DNA from: Nitrososphaeria archaeon
GTDB taxonomy: Archaea > Thermoproteota > Nitrososphaeria > JACIWG01
Length of the DNA: 13,312 nucleotides
Direction: 5' to 3'
Assembly (NCBI GenBank): GCA_014361085.1
Contig: JACIWG010000032.1
Location: 1-13,312 of the forward strand
The notes beneath the pieces were generated by a model, which ran no database searches, had not been told where the DNA came from, and saw nothing but the letters and a program-made list of their open reading frames with translations. The position numbers and the translations under genes were made by a program. Below are positions 12,096 to 13,312 of the stretch, one piece after another. Position 1 is the first letter of the stretch; the number at the start of each line of letters is the position of its first letter.

Positions 12096-13312
12096 CTAGT
12101 TATCTGTTTGTAAGACCAGTACCTTAGCTGAACCACATTTAGGGCATCTTGACTGAAGCATACTTTTTGTTCCACAGGTTGCGCAAGAAATCATTTTCTT
12201 CCTTATTTTTATCACACTCAATTTTGAAATTGCCTCTGTTATTGAATCTTCTAATAAGCTGTCTCCATCATCTGTGCTAACATCTAAAATCACATGGTAT
12301 CCTCCATCTGTTGCCCCTATTCTCGACTGTAATCTTCTAATTAAGCTCTCATTACCTATGTCCTTGATATCAAGTACAGGTGTTTGAGAATATCTTCCAG
12401 CATTAATTTTCTCTATAAACTCTTTTGGAATATTTTCTCTATCCATATCATAGAATCTTCTGGAAGAATCGTCGACGTAGACAGCTGGCAAAACTCTTAA
12501 ACCAGCTCCTTTTCCACATTCTTCTAATACCTTCTTAGAAAACTCCATAAACTTTATCCACATCCTATTCTGTTCCTCTTCATCTTGTGAAGCAACAAAT
12601 TTTGCAAGTTCATCCAATCCTACCAAATTTACTATTGAAAGGAAGTTTTTAGAAAATAGTTCATTATTATATTCATATAAATATAGTATCTCTTTCTCCA
12701 TGAGATTAATTAAATTATTCCTACGTGTTTCCACAGCATCGTGCGCCTTCTGAAGCTTTATTTTTAAAAGACTTTTTAGAAATGTTTCTTCAGCACCCGC
12801 ATATGCTAGACGTGGCAGATTAACAGCTAATGAATGTAAGATTATAGTTCCCGCTGAAACTATATCTGTTGAGGAGAAACTTTTTCTTATACCTATGTAC
12901 GATACTGTTTCCGTCGGTTCTACTACGATCATTACATTGCCACCGCTCTCGATTATATCAAGGATATAAGGTAAAATCTGGAGAAACATCTCTTTTTCAA
13001 ATATGTTAAAGATTAGTTTTATTCTAGACCTCAATGTCCCCTGAATATATTTTAAGTACGCTTCACAAAAAATTTTTAGTGTCTCTATTTTATTTTCTTC
13101 CTTTAAATTTATTTGGAAACTTAAAAAGTTGTTAGCTAAAGGATTTATTCCTAAAATCGAGTTAATAAGAAATTCATAGACTCTTTTATAGCTTATCTCA
13201 CCCTCTACCTTCTTCATCAACTCCATAAATTCAATAAAATTTTCTACAGACACTTCACTTGAAACGCTTTCAAGCATTTTGTTTATAGATATAACTGCCT
13301 TAGTAAAACTAA
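12096..13312 (-). CDS. NrdD-like protein lacking radical residues, 5' end beyond window
   Basis: Homologous to the C-terminal half of class III anaerobic ribonucleotide reductase, which makes dNTPs by glycyl-radical chemistry. Counting from the ATG at 13277, recognisable segments are VNLPRLAYAG (152-161), GLRVLPAVYVD, DGGYHVILDV and a C-terminal zinc ribbon with Cys365, 368, 378 and 381 (CATCG, CPKCG). The RVxGY glycyl-radical motif that should follow the ribbon is absent; the protein ends SAKVLVLQTDN. No Cys is seen upstream of NLPRLAY, where NrdD normally has CCGL or similar; the aligned stretch is TVSYIGIRKS. The frame stays open from ATG 13277 to the right edge, so the gene probably starts outside and the full length is unknown. 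It may be a non-catalytic relative rather than a working reductase. Confidence 0.72.
   Translation of the reverse strand, partial: SFTKAVISINKMLESVSSEVSVENFIEFMELMKKVEGEISYKRVYEFLINSILGINPLANNFLSFQINLKEENKIETLKIFCEAYLKYIQGTLRSRIKLIFNIFEKEMFLQILPYILDIIESGGNVMIVVEPTETVSYIGIRKSFSSTDIVSAGTIILHSLAVNLPRLAYAGAEETFLKSLLKIKLQKAHDAVETRRNNLINLMEKEILYLYEYNNELFSKNFLSIVNLVGLDELAKFVASQDEEEQNRMWIKFMEFSKKVLEECGKGAGLRVLPAVYVDDSSRRFYDMDRENIPKEFIEKINAGRYSQTPVLDIKDIGNESLIRRLQSRIGATDGGYHVILDVSTDDGDSLLEDSITEAISKLSVIKIRKKMISCATCGTKSMLQSRCPKCGSAKVLVLQTDN

Noticed and set aside
12096..12130. Frameshift hiding a glycyl-radical motif at the end of the NrdD-like gene
   Set aside because: The other minus-strand frames past the stop give no RVxGY-like sequence, and the DNA beyond is the end of the SSB gene.
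1..13312. CRISPR array, insertion sequence, integrase site, toxin-antitoxin or defence genes
   Set aside because: No spaced direct repeats, terminal inverted repeats, transposase or nuclease motifs of such systems; genes are tightly packed housekeeping types.

Overview
The window is a gene-dense, AT-rich stretch of an archaeal chromosome. It carries archaeal-type EF-2, an Orc1/Cdc6-family protein, a clamp-loader large subunit (RfcL), a UbiA-family ether-lipid prenyltransferase, an EndA-type tRNA-splicing endonuclease subunit, a short OB-fold SSB and a UPF0282 metallo-hydrolase. Promoters look archaeal: T/A-rich boxes lie about 20-26 nt before the first codon, so several first genes appear leaderless. 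Internal operon genes use GGTGA-type ribosome sites and some TTG starts. The gene set, the crenarchaeal-type SSB, a possible arcadin-1 and the unusual EF-2 loop point to an uncultured or deep TACK-type lineage. That assignment is inference; no 16S gene is present.

Layout: (1) 3-1685, EF-2, cut off on the left by the window. (2) 3142-1687 (minus), Orc1/Cdc6-like ATPase overlapping a small winged-helix gene. (3) 3355-5099, an unrecognised small protein, a UPF0282 metallo-hydrolase on the minus strand, and a divergent small protein that may be arcadin-1. (4) 5121-5194, tRNA-Gly(CCC). (5) 5297-6644, a DUF116 cysteine-rich protein and a convergent flavodoxin-like oxidoreductase. (6) 6881-8747, moaC-moaB-moaA, the early molybdenum/tungsten cofactor steps. 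(7) 11727-8751 (minus), a tight operon endA-like > ubiA > rfcL > cysteine-rich small protein. (8) 11821-12090, SSB. (9) 13312-12096 (minus), a NrdD-like protein that runs off the right edge.

There is no CRISPR array, transposase, integrase or defence island; this is housekeeping chromosome. The interest is that several information-processing proteins carry changes at residues normally fixed in their families. EF-2 has an altered diphthamide loop (HRTYAQ for HRGPAQ). The Orc1-like protein has lost the sensor-1 Asn and the DPR arginine. RfcL has GKN for GKT in its Walker A. The splicing endonuclease has Arg at the catalytic His position. The NrdD-like protein lacks both the usual thiyl-radical Cys and the glycyl-radical motif. 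Some may be second, non-catalytic copies partnered by standard copies elsewhere in the genome; others may be lineage traits. All readings rest on motif recognition by eye and have not been checked by database search.
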